DNA of 64,000 nt. Origin: Hyperoplus lanceolatus. Taxonomy: Eukaryota; Chordata; Actinopteri; Uranoscopiformes; Ammodytidae. Positions 24,313 through 36,202 of this stretch are shown piece after piece. The notes beneath the pieces were generated by a model. The model was not told the origin of the DNA. It did not search any database and saw only the letters and a program-made list of their open reading frames with translations. Position 1 is the first letter of the stretch. Each line of letters starts with the position of its first letter. The stretch covers positions 26,667,001 to 26,731,000 of the forward strand of contig CM049402.1 in the NCBI GenBank assembly GCA_026929865.2, in the 5' to 3' direction. Made by a program: the position numbers and the translations under genes.

Positions 24313-24603
24313 AAAGTCGATTATAAATATAGATTATAGATAGGGAAAAAGATAGACACACAATTAAACACACCGTGTGTGTCGCCAAAAGGACGCACAT
24401 ACAAGTTCCAGGCATCGAGTTAAAACTATTTCACACTACAGATGTTTTTTAATGTTTTTTTTTGTTTTGTTCATTAAACATGTAGAAAGTTTAACTGTCT
24501 GATCAAATGTTTTATCTAGTTTACTTCTATTTTGATTAGAGACAGTCTTTTGTTTTAGATAGTCGGTCACACAAGAGGCACTGTCAGTCTGTTTTGTTCA
24601 CTA

Positions 24604-25447
24604 TTAAAGGGTAACTGAACCCCCCGTTTGAGCTACTGCACGATTTTGAAAAATGCTTTCAGACCATGGATTCTAAAATTCCGTTTGAGAACCTTTGTTT
24701 TTAAACATTCCGACATCTGCCGGCCGACATTCAGGAGGGAGGGGGGCGCGCGGTGTCTTTGAAGGAGGCGGGCTAGCTGTCACTCTGAATGACATGACTT
24801 CATTGAAAAATGGAGTGACACAAAGTCTAACGGCACGGTCGCGACACAGTGAGCTCATATGCCACACAGATGGGTCGTCTGAAGTGGAGGACTTTTCTTA
24901 TTCTAAATTGTTGGCGGGTGTCTCTATCGTAGAGTTAGGATACAGAGTAGCGCAAGTGAGCTAGCGGCAGTGAGAGCGAGCGAGGAGAGCGAGCGGTAGC
25001 GTGTGTCAATCAAGTGAAGCAACGAACGAGTCCGGGCGGGTGTGTGTGTGTGCACAAGCGAGATAATGCAGACACACTGCCGGTAGAAGTTAAGGGTGTT
25101 AACCCCCGAAATAACATCCTTGGAGGGACTGTATAACAGTAGTAGCTCATGGACCAGCTATGGACCTGTAAAGAGCGTGACCGGCTTTGCGGCGACGTGA
25201 TGACGTACCGCTGCACCAAAAGTACAGCAGTACGTCATTTATCGAACCCGACGGAAAAACTTTTTTTCAAATCTTAGTAAAGTTCTAAAATAATTTACAA
25301 TACAAAACATTTCTTACATTGCCGATATTTAACATATTGCAATTTTTTTCAATATTAACACCAGCACATATGTGTTCCTTCACAACATAGTGATTTAATT
25401 CAGCTTATATCTCAAAAAACAAGTAAAAGGGTTCTGTTACACTTTAA
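24604..25447 (+). mobile_element. TTAA-bounded MITE, copy B
   Basis: The TIRs TTAAAGGGTAACTGAACCC (left) and GGGTTCTGTTACACTTTAA (right) are inverted copies over 19 bp with two mismatches; TTAA is at both ends. It matches copy A at 10176-11028 in order and orientation but lacks copy A's 284-bp insert. It carries its own extra sequence near 24650-24950. Lying inside the hAT-type element, it is younger than that element. No coding capacity. Confidence 0.87.
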
Positions 25448-25682
25448 GGCAAGGTACGTTTACTTATATAGTACATTTCCATTTGCCAATCTCCAATTTT
25501 AATAATGAAAAATAATGTAGGCCTATTAGAGCAATTCAAAATATGCTAGTGCATTTTCTTTTATAAATTTGATTTCTGGAAAAAGGTGGCAGGTAAAAAA
25601 TAAAAGTGACTGGTAAAATTTGGCATCCACCCGCCTCTGTGGCAGGTGGGCAAAAAAGTTAATTTCCCACCCTGGTCTTATC

Positions 25683-27582
25683 CAGTCTATTCGGTCCAGA
25701 TCTGTTATTCCGAGTGGCTATTCTGGCCCTAATCAATGCATTACTCAGGTTGATTTTTATGGCCTTTATCCAGCAGAGAAGTCAATCATAAACATACAGC
25801 TGACAAGGGAGGCCAATGCATTTGGAAGGGAATGAAAGTATAGTGAATGTGATTGGCCATGATTGTAACAGCCTCTAACATTCCTGTCTGTAATGTATTC
25901 TCTGTATGCCACCTCATATCCAAGTGTGCCGTGTGTGTGTGTGCACACCAGGGGAGTACAATGGATAGGGCTCACTTGACTACGATATGCAGCACACCAG
26001 GGGGATTTAACAAAGGTGTGAGTGAAAGGCATGTACCCTGCATCTGTATCATGACTTTTGGGATTAAGAAAGTCTGGCGGGGAAAAGGCTTCCGTCAAGC
26101 ATACAAGAAGTTATGGATGACAGATGTCAGTGAGAATAATCATTAATGGTGTTAGTCCAGTAGAGCTTTGATTGATTTAAGATGTGAGCGTCAGACAGTG
26201 AAAAGACAGAGGAGATCAACGTATTTCATGGACATGTGATGGTCTGAATACGGCTACTATGATGAAAGATTACGAACAATATTCCAATGATTGTCTGCAG
26301 CTGAAATTGTGTTTATTTGTCTTTGGCCCAGGAAGCATCAGTGTAGCTTGTCTTCCCTTTGATATACAGCAACGCACAATGAAAATCACATCCAATATCC
26401 TCCCTAAGAGAGGATCTAACTTCACAAAGAAAAATAGTGGAATCAAAGCAATTTTTTGGAGTCTTTTGAAGCCACTATCTCTTCCCTCTCCACTCTTGCC
26501 TAGAAACAATTTGTTTTTTAGCCTCACAAGTGAGTGAGGTTACAGAGGTGTTTTATTCTCTTCTTTTTTAAATAGTTGCACGTTGAATCTTTTCTACAGT
26601 GGCCTTAGGTATGAGAAAGATTTAAAAAAAAAATAAAAAAAACATGCAAAAAAAAATCCTGCGACAGGGATGAGAGGAGCGGAGAAGAGGAAGCACTTAC
26701 TTGAAACAGGCAGAAGTGAGTTTTCAAATAAAACAAATTAGAGTGTAATGCAGGAGGCAAAGGACGTACAGGGTGCGTGTGTGTGCGTGCGTGTGTAGAG
26801 GAAGCAGATGCGGCAACAACCTTGATCCAAAGAGAAGAACACATCCTCCTCCACTTCCTGAAAGGCAGGGAGATCCACGGCAGAACAAAATGCTCAACGG
26901 CAAACGTCTTCAAATCAACTCAATAATTCATTTGTCTGTGAGGTACTTCTGAGGCGAGCTGCTCCTTTGAAGTGATGAAGGCACAGGCTCACACACACAT
27001 AGCCTACCTGCACACAAACACACATTCAGGCTTAAGTACATTAAATAACATTACAAGCCCACACATACACAGAGACGTGTGTGACATACCTGCATTCATG
27101 CCATATGGCAGCAGGCATGCTCCTGTTTCACACCTCTGTCACAAACGCGCACACACAATCACATTTCATAGCTACACATTCAACACTCAGGCTTTTAAAG
27201 GATCAACCTCACAGGAGGTAAACCACCACACGGCATATGGTGACATATTCACACACACATATTGAGGCACATTAACACCTGTCATATGCATTGAACAAAC
27301 GGTTTATTATATCTGGCTGAGATAGTCTTTGCCTTTCACTCACTTCAACTGCTCGCAGATGTAACCCAGGGTTACATAACACCTTTTAATTTAATCAGAA
27401 TTTAATCAAAACCCAGTAGAATAGTTGTTACTTGTCAGAGGGAAATACATGGTTTGTGTATATTGTCGCTTTAAATAGTGACACAAAAAGTGATAGACAT
27501 ATAAGAGAAATGTATTGCAAACAAGTGCATTTATTTTATGATATCTGATTAATATGGTGTGATTTGTTTAATCACCTGTCAA
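25683..27582. other. Non-genic stretch
   Basis: No gene supported. An A-rich tract lies at 26621-26658. The region 26980-27270 is rich in short CA motifs. A 17-bp perfect palindrome, TGTAACCCAGGGTTACA, lies at 27360-27376 and has no recognised role. Frames of 85-110 codons lack motifs. Confidence 0.5.
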
Positions 27583-27808
27583 TTAAAAAGATCGCTTGGC
27601 AACTGTTCTGGCTCAGTAGCCAATAAAAAATTAGACCCGCCTCTTCTAACCGCCAGTAGACGGCAGCTACGGTGATTCGTCCTTTTCGGGACGAGCCACA
27701 GAAGAGAGAGACCGTTATCGACTATTTTTAAACAGTTGGCTAAAGAAAAGAGATTCCCCCCGTCACTAAAAGTCCCGAAAAGCCCGTACCGTGATTTCGA
27801 AACCCTTG
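27583..27808 (+). promoter_or_regulatory. Candidate promoter / first non-coding exon
   Basis: This segment is richer in CpG than its surroundings. It has a CCAAT box (27620-27624) followed by a GC-box-like CCCGCC, then a purine-rich leader. It ends in TTG at a strong splice-donor match, GTGAGT (27809-27814). Immediately downstream is DNA full of GCTAAC/CTAGC words, common near the first introns of fish genes. No ATG-initiated frame of length follows. It could be a promoter plus 5' UTR of an unannotated transcript, or a transposon-borne promoter. Purely an inference from signals. Confidence 0.3.
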
Positions 27809-27964
27809 GTGAGTCTCCCGGTGTAAATATTATATTGAGAATTGTTCTTTTAGTGTGGTAAATAACACGCTAACTAGACGCTACTAGCTGCTAACTAGCC
27901 ACGGCTAACGCTGTTTGCTAACGTTCTAGCATAGTGCGCAGTGACACTGCACTTGGCGTGCCGT

Positions 27965-28481
27965 TGTGAGTACCAGATATGCTCGGCTGCCAGATAAACT
28001 CGGGTTGCACAATGATGACGAACTTCCAGTAAATTATATTCTAATAAACTTAAAAAAAACTTTTCTCTACCTTTTCCTGAAGTGAAAATGTATTTACTGT
28101 ATCAAAACCAACATTAAGCTTACAAGTTTGGCATTCGCCTTTTATTAAATAAAACAGAGAAAAAAGTTTCATGTTCGGGCTGTATTGAACGCTCTCGCGA
28201 GATCTCTTGTAACGCCGCGTGATCTTGGGGACAATAATGACATTTTCCACAATCCCTTTGCTATTACGAACGATAGCTTATCTATTTTTTCCGAAAACTA
28301 CACGTACTTTCTTTCTACATGTATCTTTATTGTAATGTTTACATCGTGAATGATAATATTATAATAGATTGCAGTTTGCAATAGATACGTAAGAAAGAAG
28401 TGGATCTCGCGTAGTACAGAAAGTGCGTCATCATTATGCAACCCGAACATATCTGGCAGCCGAACATATCTGGTACTCACA
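27965..28481. mobile_element. 517-bp MITE with long TIRs
   Basis: The ends are inverted copies starting TGTGAGTACCAGATATG, and pair over about 55 bp with roughly six mismatches (27965-28019 against 28427-28481). CCGT stands on both sides (27961-27964, 28482-28485), so the target duplication is probably 4 bp. Each TIR itself contains a repeated CAGATA / GTTCGG unit. It has no coding capacity. The family is not assigned. Confidence 0.82.
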
Positions 28482-28811
28482 CCGTGACTGATCTGGGGGA
28501 GGGGATGTGAGGCCCGTTGCTGGGGCTGCGGTCTGCTGGCCGGACCGTAGGTTTAGCGGTGGGTTGAGCATTTCTTCCACTGTGTGATGTTGCGGTGTGT
28601 TGATGTGTCAGTGATGCTGCTAGCTGTGTTTATTTGCCTTATGGTGAAAAACAATATGAACTGTAAAGCTGTGAGTTAAAGGTGCTATCTTTGAAATGAT
28701 AAATTATTCTGTGTTAAGTTACTTACAATATGATATGACTTATACAAAAGTGACTGAAATGTATAATTAGATAGACAGACTACTAATGAGTCTTTTGGCT
28801 TTGTTGTCAAG

Positions 28812-28980
28812 GCCGGGGTTTTTGTGTGGATCGGATAAAAGATTTTGAACCCTGGAACGTCTGTATCCTGCTCGCCCTCCCTGGAGTCCCGCAGCGGTGT
28901 GCAGACTGGCGAGCTACCCCATCAGAGCGATCCTTTTGGACCCAGAACGAAAGGAAAATACTTAGTTTCTGCAGTGTGGT
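28812..28980 (+). other. Candidate second exon (non-coding)
   Basis: A GC-rich island in AT-rich DNA begins directly after an acceptor-like TTTGTTGTCAAG (AG at 28810-28811). It includes CTCGCCCTCCCTGGAGTCCC and ends before a possible GTAGGA donor. A 78-codon frame runs through it without an ATG. Together with the donor at 27809 it could form a spliced transcript whose intron holds the 517-bp MITE. Speculative. Confidence 0.2.
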
Positions 28981-28990
28981 AGGACAAGAG

Positions 28991-31900
28991 ACATTGATTC
29001 ATTTAGATTTGTCTTCAAAAGGACCAAACACATGGACTGATTCAAACTTTAGAATAGGCTGATTGTATTTTTTACTGTGTTGTATTAGTGTAATTGAAAT
29101 GTGTAATTGAGGGATGTTTTAATTAGTAAGAGGTATTTTGAAACCTGTTTATATTTTATTTTAAAGGGTTGACTCTTTTCCAGAGTCTTTGCCTAAGAGC
29201 AAGGTGTTTTAAATTAAAAACTTCCTGGTTTAAGTGAAAATATATAATAAATCAATATCAACTTAAATATAGATAACTTCTTATGTGAGTAGTGGCCATA
29301 ATATAATTAATAATAAATAGATAATATAAACCTTAACCTAAACATAGATATCTCAATATTGAATAAGATAAGTGGCCTTAATTAATAAAACCTAAATAGA
29401 TAACAAAATAATTAAAAGTACGTAATACCAAATAACTTAAAGTAAATGAAACCAGGAAAGGTGACATAAATTAAGGGTTTAAGAAAGGTATTTGTGATAA
29501 TTTTATTTTTTTCCACATTTTATTTTTAAATCATTTCATAATTGTTCAGGTTATCCAATTTCGAATTTTAAATAAAACCAAAAGGTAAGAGAAAAACAGC
29601 ATTGAAAATAAGAAAAAATAAATAAACAATTCTCTTACCTTTGAAATATATATCTCTTGTTTCCGTGTGTCATTTCTTGTGCTGACAGTTACCATATCTC
29701 TCCTTAACGAACCCTAGAATCTTCTGATAGTCTAGCCCATATATTGATTTATTGATTGTATACTAGTAGCAGTGTTTATTAAAAAACACCAAGTACCGGT
29801 TACACATGACAAAAATGTAAAATGTGTAAAAACAATTTAAAAAAAGAAACTTACTTTGTTGAAATAAACTGAAATGTGATTTGGTTTAGTCATTCATCAG
29901 CTATGATTCGCCCCTGGTTGCCCTCTCGCTCTCCATTATAATTGGAGGAGAAGCAGAGAATAGACTGGAACCCAGCCCTGACGTCTATGGGTAAGCTAAC
30001 ATTATTTCCCTCCATAATATTGAGCCAGTTATCATGTCCAGTCTTTCAGTTTCATGCATTTTTTTTCACAACATTTTGTAAAATATACTCAGTTTTAAAC
30101 TGAACATTTTAATTTATTATTTCCTACGGGGGCACACAACATTAAATTAAAAGTTATAATCGTTTAAATTCAGGTTCTTGTGACACATATTTCTGCCCAT
30201 ACAGACACATACTGTATGGGTGTGGTGAATACAACTTACCTACAATAGTTGGAGCTGCAGCGGTCGCTGTTACATACAGTTCATTGAGGCAATTAGGTTC
30301 CTTTACCCTTAGCCTACAATTTGCAGCAAGGGTGAGTTCATACAGGAATGATTCACATGTCTTAGATTCAGTGTACCCTACACTTCAAAGGGATATTATT
30401 ATGTCTAAGGTCCATGGTGAATAAACATCCATGAATAAAAAATAAATAAAATAAACATACTTTGTACAGCTCCAGAATCAACACATTTTCTCTTCAGTAT
30501 AAAAGGTATTCAGTAACAGCAGTCCATACATCCATGGGGCAAGTGCAAACAGGAACTGCTAATTCAGCATGGTGCCAAATTGTTCAATTGCAAACAACAA
30601 GACAACTGGATAAGTATGACATTCTCGTTTCTTGTCTTACAAACTATATACTCTCTACAAAGCCAATGTTAACATTTTCCAAAGCATTGTTATAAGACCA
30701 CTGACTGCAATGCAACCACATATCCCAGTTTTGCATGGATTTGTATTACATCTGCCATCAACATGTTCTGGTATAGGCTTCAATATTATTGTTAAGCTCA
30801 TTAATAACTGAATGTAAATGAAAACAATTATTAGCTCAAACCTTTGCTCTTGGAACAATTTTTTCTGGACCTACAAACAGGGTTATCTCTTGAATGCATT
30901 AAAGTGAACATGTTCTTTATTTATTATTTGTTTCAAAAGTTAACCTCAAGCTTTGAAGATGGTGGGAAATAACATGAGAAAAATCAAAGTCGGAAGACAC
31001 ATGAAAGGAAAACAAGGATGGGTTGGAAAAAAAAATGACAGCTCCTTCAACTAAGCCTGCCACTTGCTGCACATTGTTACACTCTCGCTAAGTGATTAGG
31101 AAAAACTGTATTATCTTTAGGAGTAAAGGCTGGAGTTGGATGAGTATACATGAATGAGGAGGAGGTGCGGGCACAGTAGATTCAATGCCTCCTTACTCCC
31201 TTTTGACTCAAACTTGTGGTGTATTTGGCGTTCCCTTCCTTGGCATATCTTTCTGTCAAGCTCTTCATGTAAATGAGCTCTCTGCATATTGTGTCTATCG
31301 TCCCAGAACAAGGTGGGATTCCTCAGCGGGGAATCGAGGCTGCTTCACTTGTCAGCAAACAGACGGGGATCATTGCTTTATACTGGAGCCCTGTTATCTC
31401 TGGCTGTGTGATATGGAACTCCACAGAGTTTCTCTATCCGGAGGAAGAAGAAAGAGGACCCTGAAGGTAAACTCAGATTATGACAAGAATGTATCATTGC
31501 CATCACTCCTGTTTACATTGATTTTGTTCCTGCCTGCACACCCACACACACACACACACACACACAGAAAAGACAAGACATGTGCGCTGTCATTTGGAGT
31601 GCTCACGGGGTCCAAAAACCAAACCCAGACTGAAATATCAGGTGCGACTTAAACATTTCACCAGTGACAAGAGAGAGTGCACAAGCGATGCTTCGGGTCA
31701 CTGAGAAAACTTTGTTTTTAATTGAAGAAAAGACAACCTGGTCTTACATTTCTCACCAATTAGGAATGTGATTCATAAGTCATTTTATATATTGCAAGCA
31801 CTAGCAGCAAAAATCCAAAAGTAAATAAGTAAAATGTTTACTTCTGTATGTTATTTGCTATAGTACCGCGCAAAATAAGTATGCTGTATCTGCAAAATAT

Positions 31901-33077
31901 AAGTATTAGCCTTTAGGGCATATTTTACTCAGGAGAGACTTAAATGACGGTTTAAAAAAAACATACACTTGACATATGCTGTTTAAGACAATGAATATGA
32001 AATAAGTTGGTGATGAAACACCATCGTAACATCATCTTTAAAAGGGATGAGTGAAGACATGGATTGTTTAGAATATCTCCTCCGATGGAATATACTAGGC
32101 ACATGGTGGTGTCAGAGAGCAGCTGAAGATGCTGTAGGCTGAATGCTGTGGAGCAGGACTTCTAAAAGCTCTTGTAGAAAGGCCCGAGGCTAGTGAATCT
32201 GATGAGGATTGGAGGTGAAGTAGTCAAGACAACAGCGCAGAGAGAGGACCGTTTTAAACTTTGAAAAAGCAACTAGATGATTAATGTACAGAGGGCAATG
32301 AGTATATGATGGGTTAGGCCAAAAAAGAGAAATGCATATATTGCTTAGATAGATGACTGAGTTGGAAGCAGGAGAATGAGATAAGAGAGAATGAGACTGA
32401 CTCCTACACGCAGACACATTCCAAATAACTATGGGCCACACGGAACATCTGAGGGAATCTATGTTACCCACATATTAACACACTTAAGGTCTCCGTAGAG
32501 GCAAGAGAGACCATCTTCAAATGTCAGCAAGCTTTGTTCCCAACAATGGCAGCGGCACTATCTGGCCCCGCATTATTATCCTCCTCTTTCCCACAATCCT
32601 CGGGGGGCTTTGACCTGACCACCTAGCAGGGGTTTCTATGTTAGAAGAATATCAGACAGAAACAAAGAGTGACCTTTTGCTTCTGTATCAGTGCGCCACA
32701 ACGTCCATACAAGACCAGGAAACAAGGGATTTTCTTTAACTTGACGCCCTTTCAAAAGCCGTGACTGTTATGTATATGAGGGCCATATTGACAGACCTGA
32801 AGATGGTAAACAACTTCTGCACCTGTTTATCTTTGAAGATACATCTACAGCTGACACTGTCACCCCACCACCTCTCTACCTCTTTTTTTTTTTTTTAAAC
32901 CTTTGAAAGCAGGTAATCTTGACTCCAGATCGGGTTGTTGTTATTCAATGTTATCAGACGGGTGGAAAACAAGTGGTTTGACCCGGGAGGTGAGGATCTA
33001 AAGAAAGGTTCAGCTCAGAGTAAAAGGACGAAAAAGCGGAAAAAGAATGAGAAGAGAGAGCTGGTTGTTGTGTATTT
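28991..33077. other. Non-genic stretch
   Basis: No gene supported. AT-rich DNA dominates from 29060 to 29900. A 13-bp perfect inverted repeat (AAAGGTAAGAGAA / TTCTCTTACCTTT, 29581-29593 and 29630-29642) encloses a 36-bp A-rich loop. A CA run lies at 31542-31566 and a T tract at 32883-32896. A 155-codon forward frame (31185-31652) ends in the CA run and has no motif. Confidence 0.5.
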
Positions 33078-33261
33078 TGGGTTAACTATGATCCCGTAGT
33101 TATGAAGCCCCGGGTTATTCTGGGTAACATTCTGGCGGAAGTCCTCTCTCGTTGTTACCTCTGTTCACGTGCCATGATGGCTGAATAAACAGTTAATGCA
33201 ACGTCATTGTCCGTGCTTATGTGAGTTAACTAATACCCTATGAAGAAGTTAGGACATAATA
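33078..33261 (+). repeat. 5' LTR of Gypsy element
   Basis: It begins TGGGTTAACTATGATCCCG and ends near AGTTAGGACATAATA. It contains a polyadenylation-type AATAAA (33184-33189). No clear TATA box is seen. The 3' LTR copy matches at all but three positions. The start is fixed by the polypurine tract that directly precedes the 3' copy; the last few bases are uncertain because AAAAC separates the shared end from the primer-binding site. Confidence 0.9.
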
Positions 33262-33265
33262 AAAC

Positions 33266-33280
33266 TGGCGACGAGGACGT
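33266..33280 (+). other. Probable primer-binding site
   Basis: TGGCGACGAGGACGT lies just after the 5' LTR, where Gypsy elements anneal a tRNA 3' end to start minus-strand synthesis. I cannot name the tRNA without a search. Confidence 0.6.
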
Positions 33281-33477
33281 CTGAGCCGGCGCGTATTGTC
33301 TCCTCCGAGGAAGTGTGGTTTGGTTGTTTCCCCGCTGTTGCCTCGCAGATCGCATTGCTGCCGACTTCAGCACGCGGGGTGTGCTCCGGACAAGTCAGCT
33401 GGAGGGGCGAGCGGACAATCGATAACGTCGTGAGTTGTATTTGAGGGGAAGGCAGCACTTATAATAAGGAGCTTAAA

Positions 33478-33831
33478 ATGTCTGCAATTGTTGGCTCAAT
33501 CGGCAGCTTTGATGAGAGCATTGAGCAATGGAGCTCATATACAGAGCGTTTTGACTACTTTGCCGTTGCTAATGGACTACCGGCTGAGAAACTGGTGCCC
33601 ACTTTTTTGAGTGTAATGGGACCAAAGACTTTTAACCTGCTGCGGGATTTACTACAACCAGCGAAGCCAGGCAGTAAAACATACAAGGAAATAGTGGTTA
33701 TACTGGCAAACCACCTTTCACCCAAACCCCTGGTGATTGCAGAAAGATTCCGATTTCACAAACGTGGCCAGGAGGAGGGTGAGTCTGTCACTATGTTTAT
33801 GGCAGCCCTGCGCAAGTTAGCTGAACTGTGA
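33478..33831 (+). pseudogene. Gypsy gag, N-terminal capsid fragment
   Basis: This 117-codon frame encodes the start of the structural Gag polyprotein that packages the element's RNA into cytoplasmic particles. It shows the retrotransposon capsid pattern: W..Y..RF.YF...N (residues 18-33), FLS..GP.TF.LLRDL, and the ...HLSPKPLVIAERFRFHKR block with QEEGES following. The ATG at 33478 lies about 200 bp after the primer-binding site and is the natural start. The frame stops at 33829-33831 in the middle of the capsid. The rest of Gag continues one base out of frame from about 33830, so this product alone lacks the nucleocapsid zinc knuckles. Confidence 0.88.
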
Positions 33832-35266
33832 GTTTGGGGATGTGTTAAATGACACACTAAGAGACAGGCTGGTATGTGGACTGAGAAATGAAGCAGCACA
33901 GAAGAGATTGCTCACAGAAAGAGCATTGACGCTAGAAAAAGCCATACATGTTAGTGTGACAATGGAATTGGCATCAAAGGAAGCCCAACAACTAAATGCT
34001 ACAGGAAGAGTACACCAACTCGTCGGTGATAAGACATACGTACAAGGGCCATGTTTTCGCTGTGGTAAACCTGGACACCTTTCAGCGACATGCAGGGCTA
34101 AAGAGTTGGACTGTCATAACTGTGGGAAAAAAGGCCATGTGGAACGGGCATGCAGAAGTCATACGAGCTCAGGCAAGAGCTCAAAGATAGAAAACAAAAG
34201 GGACAATGTCAAATACAAACAGAAAAGACATGTGCGCACAGTCCAGCATAAAAATGAGAGAAGTGATTCCTCTTCAGAAGAAGTGCATACTGAAGTAAAT
34301 ACTGTGCGGATAATAAGTATGGATGGGAGCTCAGATGGCTACTGGGCTGAGCCACAGTTGGAAGGGCACTCAGTAAAAATGCAGATAGACACAGGTTCTA
34401 AAGCATCATTACTGTCGCACAAACTCTACAAGAAATACATGAGGCACCTTCCACTGCGGCCATCAGACACTGTGTTTAAAGCCTATACCGGACACCGAGT
34501 GCACATGGAAGGGATGACAGATGTGACTGTAATCTACAATGGACAAACAAAAACACTTCCAGTCTATGTGACCAAAGGGAATCATCCTGCTATAATGGGA
34601 CGTGCATGGCTACGTGAAATTCGTCTGGACTGGCAGGTGGTAAAGAAGCTGTCACACAGTCTCACTCCCCTACAGGAGATACTGGAGAAAAACAAGGAGG
34701 TTTTCCGTGAAGAATTAGGCAGCATGACGGATATAACTGTGAAGTTGCATGTCAAAGCTGACTCCAAGCCTGTGTTCATGAAAGCTAGACCAGTACCATA
34801 TGCAATCCGAACCAAGGTGGAAGCGGACCTGGATGCCCTAGTCAAGAATGGCGTTTTGGAGCCGGTGACGATCAGTGAATGGGCCACGCCCATCGTGCCG
34901 GTACCAAATAAAGACGGGGGAATTCGCACCTGTGGGGACTTAAAAGTAACGCTTAATCCTGTGTTACTAGCGGAACAATATCCCCTTCCCCTAATTGATG
35001 ACTTGTTTTCTGGGCTGAGTGGGGGTCAAAAATTCAGCAAGATAGATCTCAGTCAGGCTTACCTACAAATGCATGTGGAAGAACAGTCACGTGAAATGTT
35101 GACCATCAACACACATAAGGGACTTTTTAGATACTGCAGACTGCCTTTTGGCATCACCTCAGCCCCGGCACTCTTTCAGCGAGCAATGGATCAGATCCTC
35201 AGCGGATTGCCAGGGGTACAGTGCTACCTCGACGATATCTTGTGCACCGGAACTAGCGATGACTAA
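33830..35266 (+). pseudogene. Gypsy gag C-terminus, protease and RT (5' part)
   Basis: A long frame (474 codons counted from GTG at 33842) without its own ATG. Residues 71-84 and 91-104 are two CCHC zinc knuckles (CFRCGKPGHLSATC, CHNCGKKGHVERAC), which bind element RNA. Residues 183-185 are the protease active-site DTG. Reverse transcriptase follows, with IDLSQAY (catalytic Asp 402), LPFG (434-437) and YLDD (462-465). Gag and Pol lie in one frame with no shift between them, as in several fish Gypsy lineages. The frame ends at a TAA (35264-35266) just past YLDD, while homology continues in the same frame beyond it, so this is an inactivating stop. Confidence 0.92.
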
Positions 35267-36202
35267 CATCTGCGCAACTTGGATGCTACCCTCCAAAGAC
35301 TGAAGGACTACGGCTTGAGAGTCCGTAAGGAGAAATGTGACTTTTTCAGACCAACAGTGGAATATCTGGGGCATGTAATTAATGCAGATGGGCTACACAC
35401 TGCACCATCCAAAGTAGCTGCAATCGTGGACGCACCTCCGCCCCAGAACGTCAGCCAGCTACGATCCTTCTTGGGACTGTTGAACTACTACGGGCGCTTC
35501 ATTCCCAATGTATCTTCGCTGCTACAACCGCTGCACGAATTGCTACGCCAAGATAAAAATTGGAAGTGGACAGCGGGCTGTCAGGAGGCTTTTGATAAGG
35601 CTAAAATGGTGTTGACGTCGTCCGAGGTCCTGACTCACTTTAACCCATCACTTCAGCTTCAGCTCGCCTTTGACGCCTCCCCATACGGAGTAGGGGCTGT
35701 CCTTTCTCATGTTTTACCAAGTGGTGAGGAAAAGCCAATTGCTTTTGCATCAAGGACGTTAAACAAGGCGGAGTCTAATTATGCTCAGCTAGAACGGGAG
35801 GCACTGAGCATTGTGTTTGGAGTTCGGAAGTTTCATCAGTACTTATATGGGAGACGGTTTACACTCCTAACTGACCACAGACCCCTCACAACCATTCTTG
35901 GTTCGCACACAGGTATACCATCGCTTGCCGCTTCCCGACTGCAGCGATGGGCCTTGTTGTTGTCAGCACACACATATGACATCAAATATCGGAAGGCAGA
36001 CTCCCACTGCAATGCGGATGGTTTATCTAGGCTGCCACTGCCTGTCACAAAACCGGAGTCTAACACAGTGGACATATTCTACTTTAGGGAAGTAGAAAAA
36101 GCACCTGTTTCAGCTGTACAGGTTAAGAAGGAGACAAGAAATGACCCGGAGTTGTCTGCTGCAAAGTGCTGCAACAGCTACATTCAGGACACAGTGGAAT
36201 AG
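35267..36202 (+). pseudogene. Gypsy RT thumb and RNase H
   Basis: It continues in the same frame as the preceding segment after the stop. Counting from ATG at 35279, residues 61-76 hold the RT thumb/connection motif (FLGLLNYYGRFIPN). RNase H carries its four acidic residues: Asp132 (AFDASPYGVGA), Glu174 (EREAL), Asp199 (TDHRPL) and Asp247 (NADGLSRLP). RNase H degrades the RNA template during reverse transcription. The linker to integrase, usually on the order of 80-100 residues, is only about 45 residues here before homology jumps to the integrase zinc finger in another frame. That marks an internal deletion around 36155-36170. Confidence 0.9.

Larger units (their letters stand above)
23655..25674. 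mobile_element. hAT-type element (2020 bp) with two nested insertions
   Basis: A perfect 8-bp target-site duplication, GTCTTATC, flanks it (23647-23654 and 25675-25682). The TIRs are CAGGGTGGGAAATTA at the left and TAATTTCCCACCCTG at the right, perfect over 15 bp. Subterminal DNA at both ends repeats ACCCGCC/GGCGGGT in inverted pairs, including a perfect hairpin (10-bp arms, 3-bp loop) near 23730-23752 that reappears in eroded form near 25625-25648. No transposase frame remains. A SINE (24021-24312, minus) and a TTAA MITE (24604-25447) are inserted inside, so the original element was about 0.9 kb. Confidence 0.9.

Noticed and set aside
31185..31652. 155-codon forward frame, longest outside the transposons
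   Set aside because: No recognisable domain, ends in a CA microsatellite, overlaps a second frame, and lacks convincing exon boundaries apart from a weak GTAAAC donor.
33826..33845. Programmed frameshift in gag
   Set aside because: The break lies inside the capsid region, not at a gag/pol border, and no slippery heptamer suited to -1 slippage is present; an inactivating indel is simpler.
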